From contig PHCI01000017.1 of NCBI GenBank assembly GCA_002842205.1, positions 1 to 64,000 of the forward strand: DNA of 64,000 nt. The letters are read 5' to 3'. Made by a program: the position numbers and the translations under genes. Positions 44,148 through 54,390 of this stretch are shown here, piece by piece. The notes under the pieces are model-generated. The model was not told the origin of the DNA. It worked only from the letters and a program-made list of their open reading frames with translations, and ran no database searches. Numbering within the stretch: the first letter of the stretch is position 1; each line of letters opens with the position of its first letter. The stretch comes from Betaproteobacteria bacterium HGW-Betaproteobacteria-3 (lineage in GTDB: Bacteria > Pseudomonadota > Gammaproteobacteria > Burkholderiales > Burkholderiaceae_C).

Positions 44148-45458
44148 ATGTCGCACGCCCCGTCTCCTGCGCCCGCGGTCACCGCGCACACCCTGCCCTC
44201 TTACCTGCAAGCCGACAACCTCGGCCCCTGGGGCATCTACCTGCAACAGGTGGACCGCGTCACCCCCTATCTGGGCCATTTGTCACGCTGGGTGGAAACA
44301 CTCAAGCGCCCCAAACGCGCCCTGATCGTGGACGTGCCGATCGAGCTGGACAATGGCACCGTGGCGCACTTTGAAGGCTACCGCGTGCAGCACAACACCT
44401 CGCGCGGGCCCGGCAAGGGCGGCGTGCGCTTTCACCAGGACGTGACCCTGTCCGAGGTCATGGCGCTGTCGGCCTGGATGTCGGTCAAGAACGCCGCCGT
44501 CAACGTGCCCTATGGCGGCGCCAAGGGCGGCATCCGCGTGGACCCGAAAAAGCTCTCGATGGGTGAGCTCGAGCGCATGACGCGCCGCTACACCAGCGAG
44601 ATCGGCATCATCATCGGCCCGACCAAGGACATCCCCGCGCCCGACGTCAACACCAATGAGCAGGTCATGGCGTGGATGATGGACACCTATTCCATGAACA
44701 GCGGCTCCACCGCCACCGGCGTGGTCACCGGCAAGCCCGTGGACCTGGGCGGCTCGCTCGGCCGGCGCGAAGCCACCGGCCGCGGCGTCTTTACCGTGGG
44801 GGTGGAGGCCGCCAACCACATCGGCCTGGAGATCAAGGGCGCGCGGATTGCGGTGCAGGGTTTTGGCAACGTCGGCGGGATCGCCGGCAAGCTGTTTGCC
44901 GAAGCCGGTGCCCGCGTCGTGGCCGTGCAGGACCATGGCGGCACCATCGTGCGCGAAGCCGGCCTGGACGTGCCCGCACTGCTGGCCCATGTGCGCGAAA
45001 CGGGCAGCGTGGCGGGTTTTCCCGGCGCCGAAAAAGTGGCCGACGACACGTTCTGGGGCGTGCCCTGCGACATCCTGATCCCCGCCGCGCTTGAAGGCCA
45101 GATCACCGCCGCCAACGCCGGCCGCATCCAGGCCCGCATGGTGATCGAGGGCGCCAACGGCCCGACCACGCCCGAGGCCGATGACATCCTGCACGAGCGC
45201 AATGTGCTGGTGCTGCCCGACGTGATCGCCAACGCCGGCGGCGTGACGGTCAGCTACTTCGAATGGGTGCAGGATTTCTCCAGCTTCTTCTGGAGCGAGG
45301 ACGAGATCAACGCCCGCCTCGTGCGCATCATGAAAGAGGCCTTCGGCGCCGTCTGGAACGTGGCGCAAGACAACAAGGTCAGCCTGCGCACCGCCACCTT
45401 CATCGTGGCCTGCAAGCGCATCCTGCACGCGCGCGAAATGCGCGGGCTCTATCCCTGA
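44148..45458 (+). CDS. gdhA: Glu/Leu/Phe/Val family dehydrogenase, probable glutamate dehydrogenase
   Basis: A 436-residue dehydrogenase that interconverts glutamate and 2-oxoglutarate plus ammonia. [20 protein letters not shown] and [19 protein letters not shown] carry the substrate and catalytic lysines, [19 protein letters not shown] the catalytic aspartate, and [20 protein letters not shown] the nucleotide fold. A GxGNVG fold followed later by VVAVQD suggests NAD preference. It stands alone after the hairpin at 44007. Length fits hexameric NAD-type enzymes (about 420-450). Confidence 0.93.
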   Translation: MSHAPSPAPAVTAHTLPSYLQADNLGPWGIYLQQVDRVTPYLGHLSRWVETLKRPKRALIVDVPIELDNGTVAHFEGYRVQHNTSRGPGKGGVRFHQDVTLSEVMALSAWMSVKNAAVNVPYGGAKGGIRVDPKKLSMGELERMTRRYTSEIGIIIGPTKDIPAPDVNTNEQVMAWMMDTYSMNSGSTATGVVTGKPVDLGGSLGRREATGRGVFTVGVEAANHIGLEIKGARIAVQGFGNVGGIAGKLFAEAGARVVAVQDHGGTIVREAGLDVPALLAHVRETGSVAGFPGAEKVADDTFWGVPCDILIPAALEGQITAANAGRIQARMVIEGANGPTTPEADDILHERNVLVLPDVIANAGGVTVSYFEWVQDFSSFFWSEDEINARLVRIMKEAFGAVWNVAQDNKVSLRTATFIVACKRILHAREMRGLYP

Positions 45459-45519
45459 AGCGCGACATCGCCGCCCGGGACCGCCGTCCCCGGCGTGCCA
45501 GAGTCGGCACAATGGCGGC

Positions 45520-46113
45520 ATGAAACTCCTTGTCTTTGCGGGCAGCACCCGCCAGCACTCGTTCAACCGCCGCCTGGCCGCTCAGGCTGCCACGGTGGCG
45601 CGCGACGCCGGCGCCGAGGTCACGCACCTCGAGCTGGCCGACTTCCACATCCCGCTCTACAACGCCGACCTGGAAGCGCAGGGCACACCGCCCGACGTGC
45701 TGCGCCTGAAGGCCCTGCTGTTCGCGCACCCGGCGTGGATCGTCTGTTCGCCCGAATACAACGGCAGCTACACCGCGCTGCTCAAGAACACCCTCGACTG
45801 GGCGTCCAGCCCGGTCAAGGGCCACCCCGAATGGGGCAGTGGCACCCGGCCGTTCGTGGGCAAGGTGGTCGGGCTGCTCAGCGCCTCGCCGGGCGCGCTG
45901 GGGGGCTTGCGTTCGCTCGAACATCTGGCCCCGCTGTTGCTCAACCTGCAGTGCTGGCTGGCGCCCAGAAACTTTGCGCTGGGCCGCGCCGGCGAAGCCT
46001 TCGACGCCGAGGGCCGCCTCGTCCACGAGGCCAGCCGCGACAGCGTGCAGGCCGTGGTCGCACAGGTGCTGTGGGCCGCCGCGCGGCTGGCGCCCACGGA
46101 AGCGGCCGCCTGA
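45520..46113 (+). CDS. NADPH-dependent FMN reductase (flavodoxin-like fold)
   Basis: A 197-residue flavoprotein. MKLLVFAGSTRQHSFNRRLA is the phosphate-binding loop for FMN, and VCSPEYNGSYTALLKNTLDW the conserved isoalloxazine region of the ChrR/ArsH/SsuE-like FMN reductases. Such enzymes reduce quinones, chromate or azo compounds with NAD(P)H. It follows gdhA by 61 bases and may be expressed with it, though no functional link is apparent. Confidence 0.9.
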   Translation: MKLLVFAGSTRQHSFNRRLAAQAATVARDAGAEVTHLELADFHIPLYNADLEAQGTPPDVLRLKALLFAHPAWIVCSPEYNGSYTALLKNTLDWASSPVKGHPEWGSGTRPFVGKVVGLLSASPGALGGLRSLEHLAPLLLNLQCWLAPRNFALGRAGEAFDAEGRLVHEASRDSVQAVVAQVLWAAARLAPTEAAA

Positions 46114-46154
46114 ACGCAGCGCGGTCCGAAACCCCGTATTCTCACAAATTCTGA

Positions 46155-46200
46155 ATTAAATTGGCACTAAGCCCCCGTCAAATGGTCATAGTTTGCTATC
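46155..46200 (-). repeat. Interspersed element A, copy 7
   Basis: Minus-strand copy: GATAGCAAACTATGACCATT, TGACGGGGGCTTAGTGCC, AATTTAATT. It lies between the FMN reductase and aldolase genes. Confidence 0.9.
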
Positions 46201-46303
46201 TATTTTGACATAATCGCGAGCCGACAAGCTGTACCTTCCGCGACTGGAAATCGACACCCGGCTGCACTAAGCTCACGGCTTCATCACCCTCGTGGAGCCC
46301 CCC

Positions 46304-47059
46304 ATGCACATCCCCTCACTCCGGGAAGTCGTCAGTGCCGACGAATGGCAGTTGCGCTGCGACCTGGCCGCCTGCTACCGGCTGATCGCCCTTTATGGCT
46401 GGAGCGACCTGGTGTTCACCCACGTCAGCGCCCGCATCCCCGGGCCGGAACACCACTTCCTGATCAACCCCTATGGGCTGATGTTCGACGAGATCACCGC
46501 GTCCAGCCTGGTCAAGGTGGACCAGGCCTGCAACCAGCTGATTGACTCGCCGTTTCCGGTCAACCCGGCCGGCTTCGTGATCCACAGCTGCATCCATGAG
46601 GTGCGCGAGGACGCCGGTTGCGTGCTCCACACCCACAGCCGCGCGGGCGTGGCCGTCAGCGCGCAAAAAGGCGGCGTGCTGCCGATCAGCCAGCAGTCCA
46701 CCTTCGTGCTGGCCTCGCTGGCCTACCACGGCTACGAAGGCGTGGCCCTGCGTGACGACGAAAAGCCGCGCCTGCAAAAAGACCTGGGCACGGCCAACTT
46801 CCTGGTGCTGCGCAACCACGGCCTGCTGACCGTCGGCAAGACCGTGGCCGACGCCTTCCTGGGCATGTACACCTTCGAGAACACCTGCCGCATCCAGATC
46901 GATGCCCAGGCCGGGGGCGAGCTGGTGCAGGTCAACCCGAAAATCCTCGAAGGCATGGCGCAGGTCATGAAAACCGCGACGGCCGGCCAGGGCGCCAACA
47001 TCGCCTGGCCCGCGCTGCTGCGCAAACTTGACCGCGAAAACCCGGGCTACAACGTCTGA
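46304..47059 (+). CDS. Class II aldolase/adducin family protein
   Basis: A 251-residue protein of the fuculose-phosphate aldolase/adducin family. HVSARIPGPEHHFLINPYGL, HSCIHEVREDAGCVLHTHSR (HTH zinc ligands) and NHGLLTVGKTVADAFLGMYT are the signatures. Bacterial members in this subgroup are often of unknown function or act as decarboxylases or epimerases. The ATG at 46304 has GGAG 7 bases before it; the GTG at 46292 is an alternative. GST follows on the same strand. Confidence 0.85.
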   Translation: MHIPSLREVVSADEWQLRCDLAACYRLIALYGWSDLVFTHVSARIPGPEHHFLINPYGLMFDEITASSLVKVDQACNQLIDSPFPVNPAGFVIHSCIHEVREDAGCVLHTHSRAGVAVSAQKGGVLPISQQSTFVLASLAYHGYEGVALRDDEKPRLQKDLGTANFLVLRNHGLLTVGKTVADAFLGMYTFENTCRIQIDAQAGGELVQVNPKILEGMAQVMKTATAGQGANIAWPALLRKLDRENPGYNV

Positions 47060-47138
47060 CGGCTCCGCGCCCTGCAAGAACGGGCGGCAAGCGATAGCAT
47101 TCACCTCCCGTTCAAATCCATTCAAGGAACCCTCCCTC

Positions 47139-47747
47139 ATGAAGCTTTACTACTCGCCCGGTGCCTGTTCACTGTCGCCGCACATCGCGCTCAAGGAGTC
47201 GGGCCTGGCCTTTGAAGCCATCGCCGCACCGACCAAAACGCACCTGCTGCCCGATGGCAGCGATTACTACCGCATCAACCCGCTGGGCTACGTGCCGCTG
47301 CTGGAGCTGGACGACGGCACCCAGCTGCGCGAAGGCCCGGCCATCGTGCAGTACATCGCCGACCAGGTGCCCGCCAAACACCTCGCCCCGGCCAACGGCA
47401 CGATGGCGCGCTACAAGCTGCAGGAATGGCTGACCTTCATCGGCACCGAACTGCACAAGGGCTTTTCACCATTGTTCAACCCCGCCATGCCCGCCGAAGC
47501 CAAGGCCGCCGCCAAAGAACGCCTGCTGGGCCGCCTGAAATGGATCGACGGCGAACTCGCGGGCCGGCAGTACCTGATGGGCGACACCTTCAGCGTGGCC
47601 GACCCCTACCTCTTCACCGTCAGCAACTGGGCAGCGCCGATGCAGATCGACCTCACGCCCTACCCCAACCTGCTGGCGTTCCGCGCCCGCATGGCGGCGC
47701 GTCCGGCCGTGCAGGCCGCCATGAAGGCCGAAGGCCTGACCCAGTAA
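47139..47747 (+). CDS. Glutathione S-transferase, beta class-like
   Basis: A 202-residue GST. MKLYYSPGACSLSPHIALKE has the beta-class catalytic Cys10, NPLGYVPLLELDDGTQLREG the cis-proline and GSH site, and GDTFSVADPYLFTVSNWA the conserved N-capping box. It conjugates or reduces with glutathione. AAGGA precedes the ATG, and it converges on the MFS gene. Confidence 0.93.
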   Translation: MKLYYSPGACSLSPHIALKESGLAFEAIAAPTKTHLLPDGSDYYRINPLGYVPLLELDDGTQLREGPAIVQYIADQVPAKHLAPANGTMARYKLQEWLTFIGTELHKGFSPLFNPAMPAEAKAAAKERLLGRLKWIDGELAGRQYLMGDTFSVADPYLFTVSNWAAPMQIDLTPYPNLLAFRARMAARPAVQAAMKAEGLTQ

Positions 47748-47793
47748 GCACCGCGCTTGCAGCGGCCGACAAAGCGCCGCGGCCCTGCCCGCA

Positions 47794-49074
47794 CTAGGCG
47801 GACAGCGGCCGTTGGCGCCAGGCCAGCACCGCCCCCAGCGCCAGCGCAGCGGCCGAAAACACCAGGCCGCGCGCCAGCCCGCCGGGGCCATCGGCAATCC
47901 AGCCCACCACCGTCGGGCCCACGATCTGCCCGGCGGCAAACAGGATGGTGAACGCGCTGATGCCCTGCGCCCACTGCGCGGGAGGCAGGTTGTGGCGCAC
48001 CAGCGCCGTGGTGGACGCCACCACCGACAAGAACACCGCCCCAAACACCAGCCCTGACGCCAGCAACGCCCCCGCGTGCGCCGTGAACGCCGGCACCAGC
48101 GTGGCCAGCGCCAGCAGCGCGTTGAGCAGGGCCAACGCCCCACCGCCGCGGGCTCGGTCCAGCAGCCCCGCCCAGATGCGCGACGACGCCACCACCGCCA
48201 CCCCCAGCAGCGCATAAAACCCCGTGATCGCCCCCGCGCTCGCCCCCTGCTCGCGCATCAGGGCGATCACAAAGGTCATGTAGCCGATGTAGCCCACCCC
48301 AAACAAGGTGTAGCCTGCCAGCGCAGGCGCCAGGCGGCGCCATCGAAAAGGCGGCAGCACGTCGGGCCAGGCGCCCTGCGCAGCCGTGCCCGTGGCAGCG
48401 GCCCCCGGCAGGCTCAGTTGCGCCAACCGGCGCGCGGGCCACAGCAGCGCCGCCGTCGCGCCCAGACAGGCCGCCGCCAGCGCCCACCAGGCCCAGGCCC
48501 AGCCGTGTGGCAGGTGGGCCGTGGCGTCGAGCACCCGCGGCACCAGCAGCGCCGACAGCACTATGCCAAACCCCGTGCCGCCGTAATACAGCCCGATCAA
48601 CAGCCCGCCGCGCGCAGGTTGCAGCGCCCCCAGCCGCGCCGCGAGCAAACCCCCGGCAATGAACACAAAGGCACTGGCCACCCCGGCCAGCAGGCGTTGC
48701 GCCAACAGCGGCGCCGCAGCCGTGAAAAAGCCGCTCAAGCCCATGAACAGGCTCGCCAGCAGCGCGCCCCACACCAGCAGCGGCGCCGGTCCGAAGCGCT
48801 GCATCAGCCGCGGCGTCACCAGCGCGCCCAGCAAATAGCCCAGTGCGTTGGCCGTGTTCATGGCGCCGGCCAGGGTGTACGACCAGCCCAGGTCGGCCCG
48901 CATCGGCGGCAGCAGCAACCCGTACGAAAAGCGCGCCACGCCCAGCGACACCGCGGCGCCCAACGACAAGGCGACCGCCAGCCCCACGGCTTGCGCCGGG
49001 GTCATGCTCGGCCGCGGCTTCGGAGCGTCTGGCGGGGTCGGTGCGGTCGGTGAGGTCGGGTTGAGATGGGCCAA
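47794..49074 (-). CDS. MFS transporter, YbfB/YjiJ-type
   Basis: A 426-residue carrier of 12 predicted helices. FSYGLLLPPMRADLGWSYTL and AMNTANALGYLLGALVTPRL are characteristic of the YbfB/YjiJ MFS family; the second half repeats the fold (FGVGYIGYMTFVIALMREQG). A proline/threonine-rich N-terminal tail precedes the first helix. Substrate unknown. Confidence 0.88.
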   Translation of the reverse strand: MAHLNPTSPTAPTPPDAPKPRPSMTPAQAVGLAVALSLGAAVSLGVARFSYGLLLPPMRADLGWSYTLAGAMNTANALGYLLGALVTPRLMQRFGPAPLLVWGALLASLFMGLSGFFTAAAPLLAQRLLAGVASAFVFIAGGLLAARLGALQPARGGLLIGLYYGGTGFGIVLSALLVPRVLDATAHLPHGWAWAWWALAAACLGATAALLWPARRLAQLSLPGAAATGTAAQGAWPDVLPPFRWRRLAPALAGYTLFGVGYIGYMTFVIALMREQGASAGAITGFYALLGVAVVASSRIWAGLLDRARGGGALALLNALLALATLVPAFTAHAGALLASGLVFGAVFLSVVASTTALVRHNLPPAQWAQGISAFTILFAAGQIVGPTVVGWIADGPGGLARGLVFSAAALALGAVLAWRQRPLSA

Positions 49075-49215
49075 GCGGTCTCCGGGTCAAGGGTTCGATT
49101 CTGCAGGCAGCGTGCCGGTGAGCGCCTCTGTCACATGCGTGTCATCGCCGCTTCGGCAAGGGCTTTGATTTGCCCGTAACCTCGGCGCTTTCCTCCTGAA
49201 AACCCGAAAGCAAGC

Positions 49216-50322
49216 ATGTCTTCATTGTTCTCCCCCCTGCAGGCCGGCGCCCTCGCGCTGGCCAACCGCATTGTCATGGCCCCGCTCACGCGCAACCGCG
49301 CGCCCGGCGCCGTCCCCACCGAGCTCATGCGCACCTATTACACGCAGCGCGCCAGCGCCGGCCTGATCGTCACCGAAGCCACGGCCATCAGCCACCAGGG
49401 CCAGGGCTATGCCGACGTGCCCGGCATCTGGAGCGCCGAACAGGTGGCGGGCTGGAAGAAGATCACCGACAGCGTGCACGCCGCCGGCGGCAAGATCGTC
49501 GTCCAGCTCTGGCACGTGGGCCGGGTGTCGCACCACGAACTGCAACCCGGCGGGCAGGCACCCGTGGCGCCCTCGGCCATCACCGCCAAGACCAAAACCG
49601 TGCTGATCCATGATGGCGTACCCGCCTTCGTGGACACCACCGAGCCCCGTGCACTGGCGCTGTCAGAACTGCCCGGCCTCATCGAAGACTACCGCCACGC
49701 CGCGCGCAACGCCATGGCGGCAGGCTTTGACGGCGTCGAAGCGCACGGCGCCAACGGCTACCTGCTCGACCAGTTCCTGCGCTCGGGCTCCAACCACCGC
49801 ACCGACGCGTATGGCGGCCCGATCGAGAACCGCGCCCGCCTGCTCATCGAGGTGATGACCGCCGTGGCCGGGGAAATCGGCGGCGACCGCACCGGCCTGC
49901 GCCTGTCCCCGGTGACCCCGGCCAACGACGCCAGCGACCCGCAGCCGCAGCCGCTGTTCGAACACGTGGTGCGCCAGCTCGCCCCGCTGGGCCTGGCCTA
50001 CCTCCACCTCATTGAAGGCCAGACCGGCGGCGCACGGGATTACATGCAAGGCGAAAAGCCGTTTGACTACGCCGCCCTGCGCGCCGCCTACCGCGCGGCC
50101 GGTGGCCGTGCCGCCTGGATGGTGAACAACGGCTACGACGGCGCGCTGGCCAACCAGTCGCTGGCCGCGGGGGCCGACCTGGTGGCCTTCGGCAAGCTGT
50201 TCATCGCCAACCCCGACCTGGTGCGTCGCCTGCGGGAAGAAAAGCCCCTCAACGAGCCCGACCGCACGACCTTCTACGGCGGTGGCGCCAAAGGCTATAC
50301 AGACTACCCAACACTGGCCTGA
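49216..50322 (+). CDS. Alkene reductase, old yellow enzyme family (NemA-like)
   Basis: A 368-residue FMN-dependent ene-reductase. MAPLTRNRAPGAVPTELMRT, VVQLWHVGRVSHHELQPGG and GFDGVEAHGANGYLLDQFLR (His/Asn pair for substrate binding) match the NemA/OYE class. It reduces activated alkenes, nitro esters or N-ethylmaleimide with NAD(P)H. It is divergent from the MFS gene, with 141 bases between the start codons. NemR, the usual regulator, is not adjacent. Confidence 0.94.
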   Translation: MSSLFSPLQAGALALANRIVMAPLTRNRAPGAVPTELMRTYYTQRASAGLIVTEATAISHQGQGYADVPGIWSAEQVAGWKKITDSVHAAGGKIVVQLWHVGRVSHHELQPGGQAPVAPSAITAKTKTVLIHDGVPAFVDTTEPRALALSELPGLIEDYRHAARNAMAAGFDGVEAHGANGYLLDQFLRSGSNHRTDAYGGPIENRARLLIEVMTAVAGEIGGDRTGLRLSPVTPANDASDPQPQPLFEHVVRQLAPLGLAYLHLIEGQTGGARDYMQGEKPFDYAALRAAYRAAGGRAAWMVNNGYDGALANQSLAAGADLVAFGKLFIANPDLVRRLREEKPLNEPDRTTFYGGGAKGYTDYPTLA

Positions 50323-50364
50323 TCGGGCTTTTGGGGCGGCGCCGGGCCCCGTAAACTCCGCCTC

Positions 50365-51024
50365 ATGAAAACGATGCTTCACCCCAACGCCCTGGTGCCG
50401 CTGGCCGTCCTGTGCGGCGCCTTGATGGCCTTGCCCGCCCATGCGGGCCGCCCGCTGGTCGTCGATGACGCCGATGTCGCCGAGGCTGGCACCGGCCATG
50501 TCGAGGCCTGGTACGGCCGACTGACCGGCCGCACCAACACCTGGAACGTCGCCCCGGTATTTGTGGTGGTGGACGGCCTGGAACTGGGCGCAGCCCTCGT
50601 CCGCGACACCACCGCCCCCGCCACCGGCAGTGCGCTGCAGGCCAAGTGGCGCATCACGCCGGTGCAGGAGCACGGCTGCAACCTGGGCGCCTCCGTGGGG
50701 GCCAGCCACGCCAGCCATGGCGGTGGCAACGCCACCTTTGTGAACGCGATCGGCACCTGCAACAGCGACTTTGGGGCCCTGCACCTGAACCTTGGCGGCA
50801 ACCGTGCAAGCCACGGGCCCACGCTTGGCACCTGGGGTGTGGCCGTGGAACGGGCCTTCGACCGGATCACGGCCAACCTGGAAGCCTTCGGCCAGCGCCG
50901 CAGCAAGCCCGGCTTTCAGGCCGGCTTGCGGACCGACATCGCGCCGGGGCTGCAGATTGACGGCAGCATGGGCCGCCAGGAACGCGACACGCTGTTCAGC
51001 GTGGGCTTCAAGAAAATCTATTGA
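50365..51024 (+). CDS. Secreted or outer-membrane beta-rich protein, unknown function
   Basis: A 219-residue protein with a signal peptide ending AHA (about residue 27). The mature part GRPLVVDDADVAEAGTGHVE is followed by amphipathic strands ending in LFSVGFKKIY with a C-terminal aromatic, in the style of small outer-membrane barrels. A conserved-looking pair of cysteines is present (GCNLGASVG, GTCNSDF). No enzyme motif is recognised. Confidence 0.75.
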   Translation: MKTMLHPNALVPLAVLCGALMALPAHAGRPLVVDDADVAEAGTGHVEAWYGRLTGRTNTWNVAPVFVVVDGLELGAALVRDTTAPATGSALQAKWRITPVQEHGCNLGASVGASHASHGGGNATFVNAIGTCNSDFGALHLNLGGNRASHGPTLGTWGVAVERAFDRITANLEAFGQRRSKPGFQAGLRTDIAPGLQIDGSMGRQERDTLFSVGFKKIY

Positions 51025-51090
51025 GCCCACCGGACCCATGGGCGCCACGGACGGTCGGCGCCGCGCCACCGGCGTGCTGCGACCGATGGG

Positions 51091-51675
51091 TCAGGCCGGC
51101 CCGACCCCGATCGGCGCTGGCGCCTTCATGAGGATGCGGGTGAACAGACGGTTGTAGTTGCCGTCGCGCGCAGCACCCGACACGAGAGGGTCGCGTGACA
51201 CACCAAACACGGCGTCCAGCGCCTTCCAGTCGTCCGCGTCAAACAGGCGCTTGGCCTCGGGCAGGATCTCGGTCTCCTCCAGCCGCATGTGCTCCAGGTA
51301 AAAGTCCAGGTACTTCCGGGCCTCGGTCTCAAACGCCTCGCGGCGCGACTCGCCCATCAGCTCCCACGCCAGCAGCCGGTGCTGCAACTCGCGCACCGCC
51401 GACTCGCCCTTCATGTGGTCGCGGTCGAGCCGTTCGATCAGCGGCCGGGTCTGCGGCGACAGCCGTGCCACGCGCGGAAACAGCACGTCCGACTCCATCG
51501 GGTGGTGCAGTTTTTCAGGAAACTCGTCGATGTAGAACAGCATGGCGCGCACCACGTCAAAAAACGACTCGGGCGCGTCGCCCGGGCCGCGCTCCACCAT
51601 CAGCTGCAGCGACAGCAGCATCGCCGCCAGGGCGGCATGTTCGTCACGGATGACCTGAAGGCTGGTGGGTTGCAT
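51091..51675 (-). CDS. Hemerythrin-domain protein
   Basis: A 194-residue helical protein with the hemerythrin di-iron pattern: H in IRDEHAALAAML, HHPMESDVLFP (HxxxE), DHMKGES and FYLEHMRLEETEILPEA (HxxxxE). Bacterial single-domain hemerythrins bind O2 or NO and protect from oxidative or nitrosative stress. The start at 51675 has AAGGAG upstream. It is adjacent to copA on the same strand, 95 bases downstream. Confidence 0.9.
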   Translation of the reverse strand: MQPTSLQVIRDEHAALAAMLLSLQLMVERGPGDAPESFFDVVRAMLFYIDEFPEKLHHPMESDVLFPRVARLSPQTRPLIERLDRDHMKGESAVRELQHRLLAWELMGESRREAFETEARKYLDFYLEHMRLEETEILPEAKRLFDADDWKALDAVFGVSRDPLVSGAARDGNYNRLFTRILMKAPAPIGVGPA

Positions 51676-51770
51676 GGCGACTCCTTGCGTGGGAACACTC
51701 AACCGCCTGAGGATGCCTGCGGCGGCCCGCGGCAACCATGACCTGGATCAAGCCCGGCGCATTCCGCCGT

Positions 51771-54026
51771 TCATTGCGGCGGCTTCCAGCGCTTGAGCAG
51801 CAGGGCATTGCTCATGACGCTGACCGAACTCAACGCCATCGCGGCGCCCGCCATCACCGGGTTCAGAAAGCCCAGCGCGGCCAGCGGAATGCCGGCCACG
51901 TTGTAGGCAAAGGCCCAGAACAGGTTTTGCCGGATCTTGGCCACGGTGCGGCGCGAGATGTCCAGCGCACCGGCCACCAGCGCCACGTCGCCCCGCATCA
52001 GCGTGATGCCCGCCACGTGCATCGCCACGTCGGTGCCCGTGCCCATGGCCAGGCCCACGTCGGCCGCGGCCAGCGCGGGCGCGTCGTTCACGCCGTCGCC
52101 GACGAAGGCTACGGTGTGGATGTGGCCAGCGGCGGGGTGGCCCCCACGCTTCAACTCCACCACTTTTGCGGCCTTGTCGCCGGGCAGCACCTCGGCCATC
52201 ACCTCGTCGGGTTGCAGGCCCAGGCGCGCGCCCATGGCCAGCGCGGCGCCGCGGTTGTCGCCGGAAATCATGCGCAGGCGCAGGCCGCGGGCGCGCATCG
52301 CAGCCAGCGCCTCACGGGCCCCCGGCTTGGGCTCGTCGCCAAACGCCATCAGGGCGCGCAGGCGCAGGCCGTCAGGCGTGCGTTCGGCCATGGCGGACAC
52401 GGTGGCCCCTTCGTGCTGCAACGCGGCCGCACGGGGTGCCAGCGCGGCCAACGGCACGCCCAGTTCGTCGAACCAGCGCAGGCTGCCGATCAGATAGCGT
52501 TGCGCGCCCACCTCGCCCTCGCTGCCGCGCCCGGGCACAGCACTCACGTGGGTCGGCGCCGCCACGGTCAGGCCGCGCGCCCGGGCCGCGGCCACCACGG
52601 CACGCGCCAGTGGGTGCTCGCTGCCGCTTTGCAGGCTGGCGGCCGCGGCCAGCACCGCCGCGTCGTCGCCGCCCCCGGGCAGTTCCAGCGCCACCAGCCG
52701 CGGTTGCCCCACGGTCAGCGTGCCGGTCTTGTCCAGCGCCACCGTGTCCACCTTGTGGGCAATCTCCAGCGCCTGCGCGTCCTTGATCAGAATGCCGTGC
52801 TTCGCTGCCACACCGGTGCCGGCCATGATGGCCGTGGGCGTGGCCAGCCCCAGTGCGCACGGGCAGGCAATCACCAGCACCGTCACCGCGCGAATCAGCG
52901 CCAGCTCGAACGGGTGGCCGCTCAGCCACCAACCCAACAGCGTGACCAGCGCAATCCCCAGCACCACCGGCACGAACACAGCCGACACCTGGTCCACCAG
53001 CCGCTGGATCGGCGCCTTGGCCGCCTGCGCGTCTTCCACCAGGCGGATGATCTGTGCCAGCACGGTCTCGGCACCCACCGCGCGCACCTGCAAAACGACG
53101 CGGCCATCGCCATTGATACTGCCCCCGGTCAGGCGGTCGCCCACGGTCTTGCTGACGGGCAGCGGCTCGCCGGTGAGCATCGACTCATCGACCTGCGTGT
53201 GCCCTTCGAGCACCTCGCCGTCCACCGGCACCCGTTCACCCGGACGCACCACCAGCCGGTCGGTCACCAGCACCTCGGCCACGGGAAGGTCAGTTTCGCC
53301 CCCACGGTCGTGCGCGCCCCGCAGCACATGCGCCACATCGGGCCGCAGCGAGTGCAGCGCGCGGATGGCCGAGGTGGTCTGCCGTTTGGCGCGCGCCTCC
53401 AGCCATTTGCCCAGCAGCACCAACGTGACCACCACGGCCGACGCTTCAAAGTACAGATGCATCATCTGGCCCGGTTGCGCCACCCACCACAGCCACACCG
53501 ACAGGGCCCAGCCCGCGCTGGTGCCGATGGCCACCAGCAAATCCATGTTGCCGCTGCGCGCCTTCAGGGCGTGCCAGGCGGCGCGGTAAAAGCGCGCCCC
53601 CAGAATGAACTGCACCGGCGTGGCCAACGCAAACTGCACCCAGGCCGGCAGCATCCAGTGCAAGCCGAACAGATCGGCCAGCATGGGCAACACCAGAGGG
53701 GTCGACAACACCAGCCCGATCGCCACCGGCGCAAAACCGGCCCAGGGCGAGGCGTCTTCCAGCGCGTCGGCCTGCGCGGGCGACCGCGGCTCGTACCCGG
53801 CATCGCGCACCGCCCGGCGCAGGCGTGCCTCCATCTGGTCCGATGGCGCAAACACGATGCGGGCCGATTCGGTGGCGAGGTTGATGGTGGCTTCGTGCAC
53901 GCCCGGCACCTTCTTGAGGGCTCGCTCCACGCGCGACACGCACGAGGCACAGGTCATGCCGCCAATGGCCAGGTCCAGCGTGGGCAGGGGCGCTGGCAGC
54001 GGCGCGGAGAGGGTCGCGGTATTCAT
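51771..54026 (-). CDS. copA: Copper-exporting P1B-type ATPase CopA
   Basis: A 751-residue Cu(I) efflux pump. One N-terminal HMA domain (C26 and C29 in GGMTCASC), eight predicted helices, CPC in [14 protein letters not shown], phosphorylated Asp in DKTGTLT, HP motif in GSEHPLARA, and [10 protein letters not shown] hinge. The ATG at 54026 is preferred: a CueR-type promoter ends at 54034, so transcription would begin at about the same base, leaving almost no leader. The ATG at 54050 would be inside the operator. Regulated by CueR, encoded nearby. Confidence 0.95.
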   Translation of the reverse strand: MNTATLSAPLPAPLPTLDLAIGGMTCASCVSRVERALKKVPGVHEATINLATESARIVFAPSDQMEARLRRAVRDAGYEPRSPAQADALEDASPWAGFAPVAIGLVLSTPLVLPMLADLFGLHWMLPAWVQFALATPVQFILGARFYRAAWHALKARSGNMDLLVAIGTSAGWALSVWLWWVAQPGQMMHLYFEASAVVVTLVLLGKWLEARAKRQTTSAIRALHSLRPDVAHVLRGAHDRGGETDLPVAEVLVTDRLVVRPGERVPVDGEVLEGHTQVDESMLTGEPLPVSKTVGDRLTGGSINGDGRVVLQVRAVGAETVLAQIIRLVEDAQAAKAPIQRLVDQVSAVFVPVVLGIALVTLLGWWLSGHPFELALIRAVTVLVIACPCALGLATPTAIMAGTGVAAKHGILIKDAQALEIAHKVDTVALDKTGTLTVGQPRLVALELPGGGDDAAVLAAAASLQSGSEHPLARAVVAAARARGLTVAAPTHVSAVPGRGSEGEVGAQRYLIGSLRWFDELGVPLAALAPRAAALQHEGATVSAMAERTPDGLRLRALMAFGDEPKPGAREALAAMRARGLRLRMISGDNRGAALAMGARLGLQPDEVMAEVLPGDKAAKVVELKRGGHPAAGHIHTVAFVGDGVNDAPALAAADVGLAMGTGTDVAMHVAGITLMRGDVALVAGALDISRRTVAKIRQNLFWAFAYNVAGIPLAALGFLNPVMAGAAMALSSVSVMSNALLLKRWKPPQ

Positions 54027-54033
54027 GGGCACA

Positions 54034-54064
54034 AGCTTAAACCTTGCCATTAGGGGAAGGTCAA
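54034..54064 (-). promoter_or_regulatory. CueR-type promoter/operator of copA
   Basis: On the minus strand: -35 TTGACC (54064-54059), 19-base spacer with the CueR dyad ACCTTCC/GGCAAGGT, then TAAGCT (-10, 54039-54034). The long 19-base spacer is the hallmark of MerR-family control. E. coli copA has nearly the same core. Confidence 0.88.
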
Positions 54065-54115
54065 CCGCTTGATGTCACTCAACCTTGCGGCGCGCAGGGC
54101 TACGCAACGGGGCGT

Positions 54116-54146
54116 TTGACCTTCCCATAGGGGCAGGGTTCAGACT
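54116..54146 (+). promoter_or_regulatory. CueR-type promoter/operator of copZ-cueR
   Basis: -35 TTGACC (54116-54121), spacer with ACCTTCC-N8-CAGGGT dyad, and a -10 at about 54141-54148 (CAGACTAT). It diverges from the copA promoter and lies 37 bases before the copZ ATG. Confidence 0.85.
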
Positions 54147-54182
54147 ATGCTTGTGTCCAACCCGATGATTGAAGGAGCTTTC

Positions 54183-54380
54183 ATGAACCAGACCTTTCAA
54201 GTGCAAGGCATGACCTGTGGCCACTGTGAGCGCGCCGTGACCGAAGCCGTCAAGCAGGTCGATCCACAGGCCGAGGTCAAAATCGACCGCAGCACCGGCA
54301 CGGTGGACGTGCAAAGCAGCGCCGGGCGCGCCGCGCTGGCCCACGCCATCGCCGAAGAAGGCTACGCCGTCGCTGCCTGA
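54183..54380 (+). CDS. copZ: Copper chaperone CopZ (HMA domain)
   Basis: A 65-residue HMA protein; GMTCGHC binds Cu(I), and the rest (AVTEAVKQVDPQAEVKIDRS) fits the ferredoxin-like fold. It delivers Cu(I) to CopA and CueR. AGGAG precedes the ATG at 54183. The cueR gene follows after 10 bases. Confidence 0.93.
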   Translation: MNQTFQVQGMTCGHCERAVTEAVKQVDPQAEVKIDRSTGTVDVQSSAGRAALAHAIAEEGYAVAA

Positions 54381-54390
54381 ATTCCGCGCC

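Noticed and set aside
51738-54053. A 771-codon plus-strand open frame opposite copA
   Set aside because: Antisense shadow; His/Arg/Gln-rich with no recognisable motif, while copA shows all P-type ATPase motifs.
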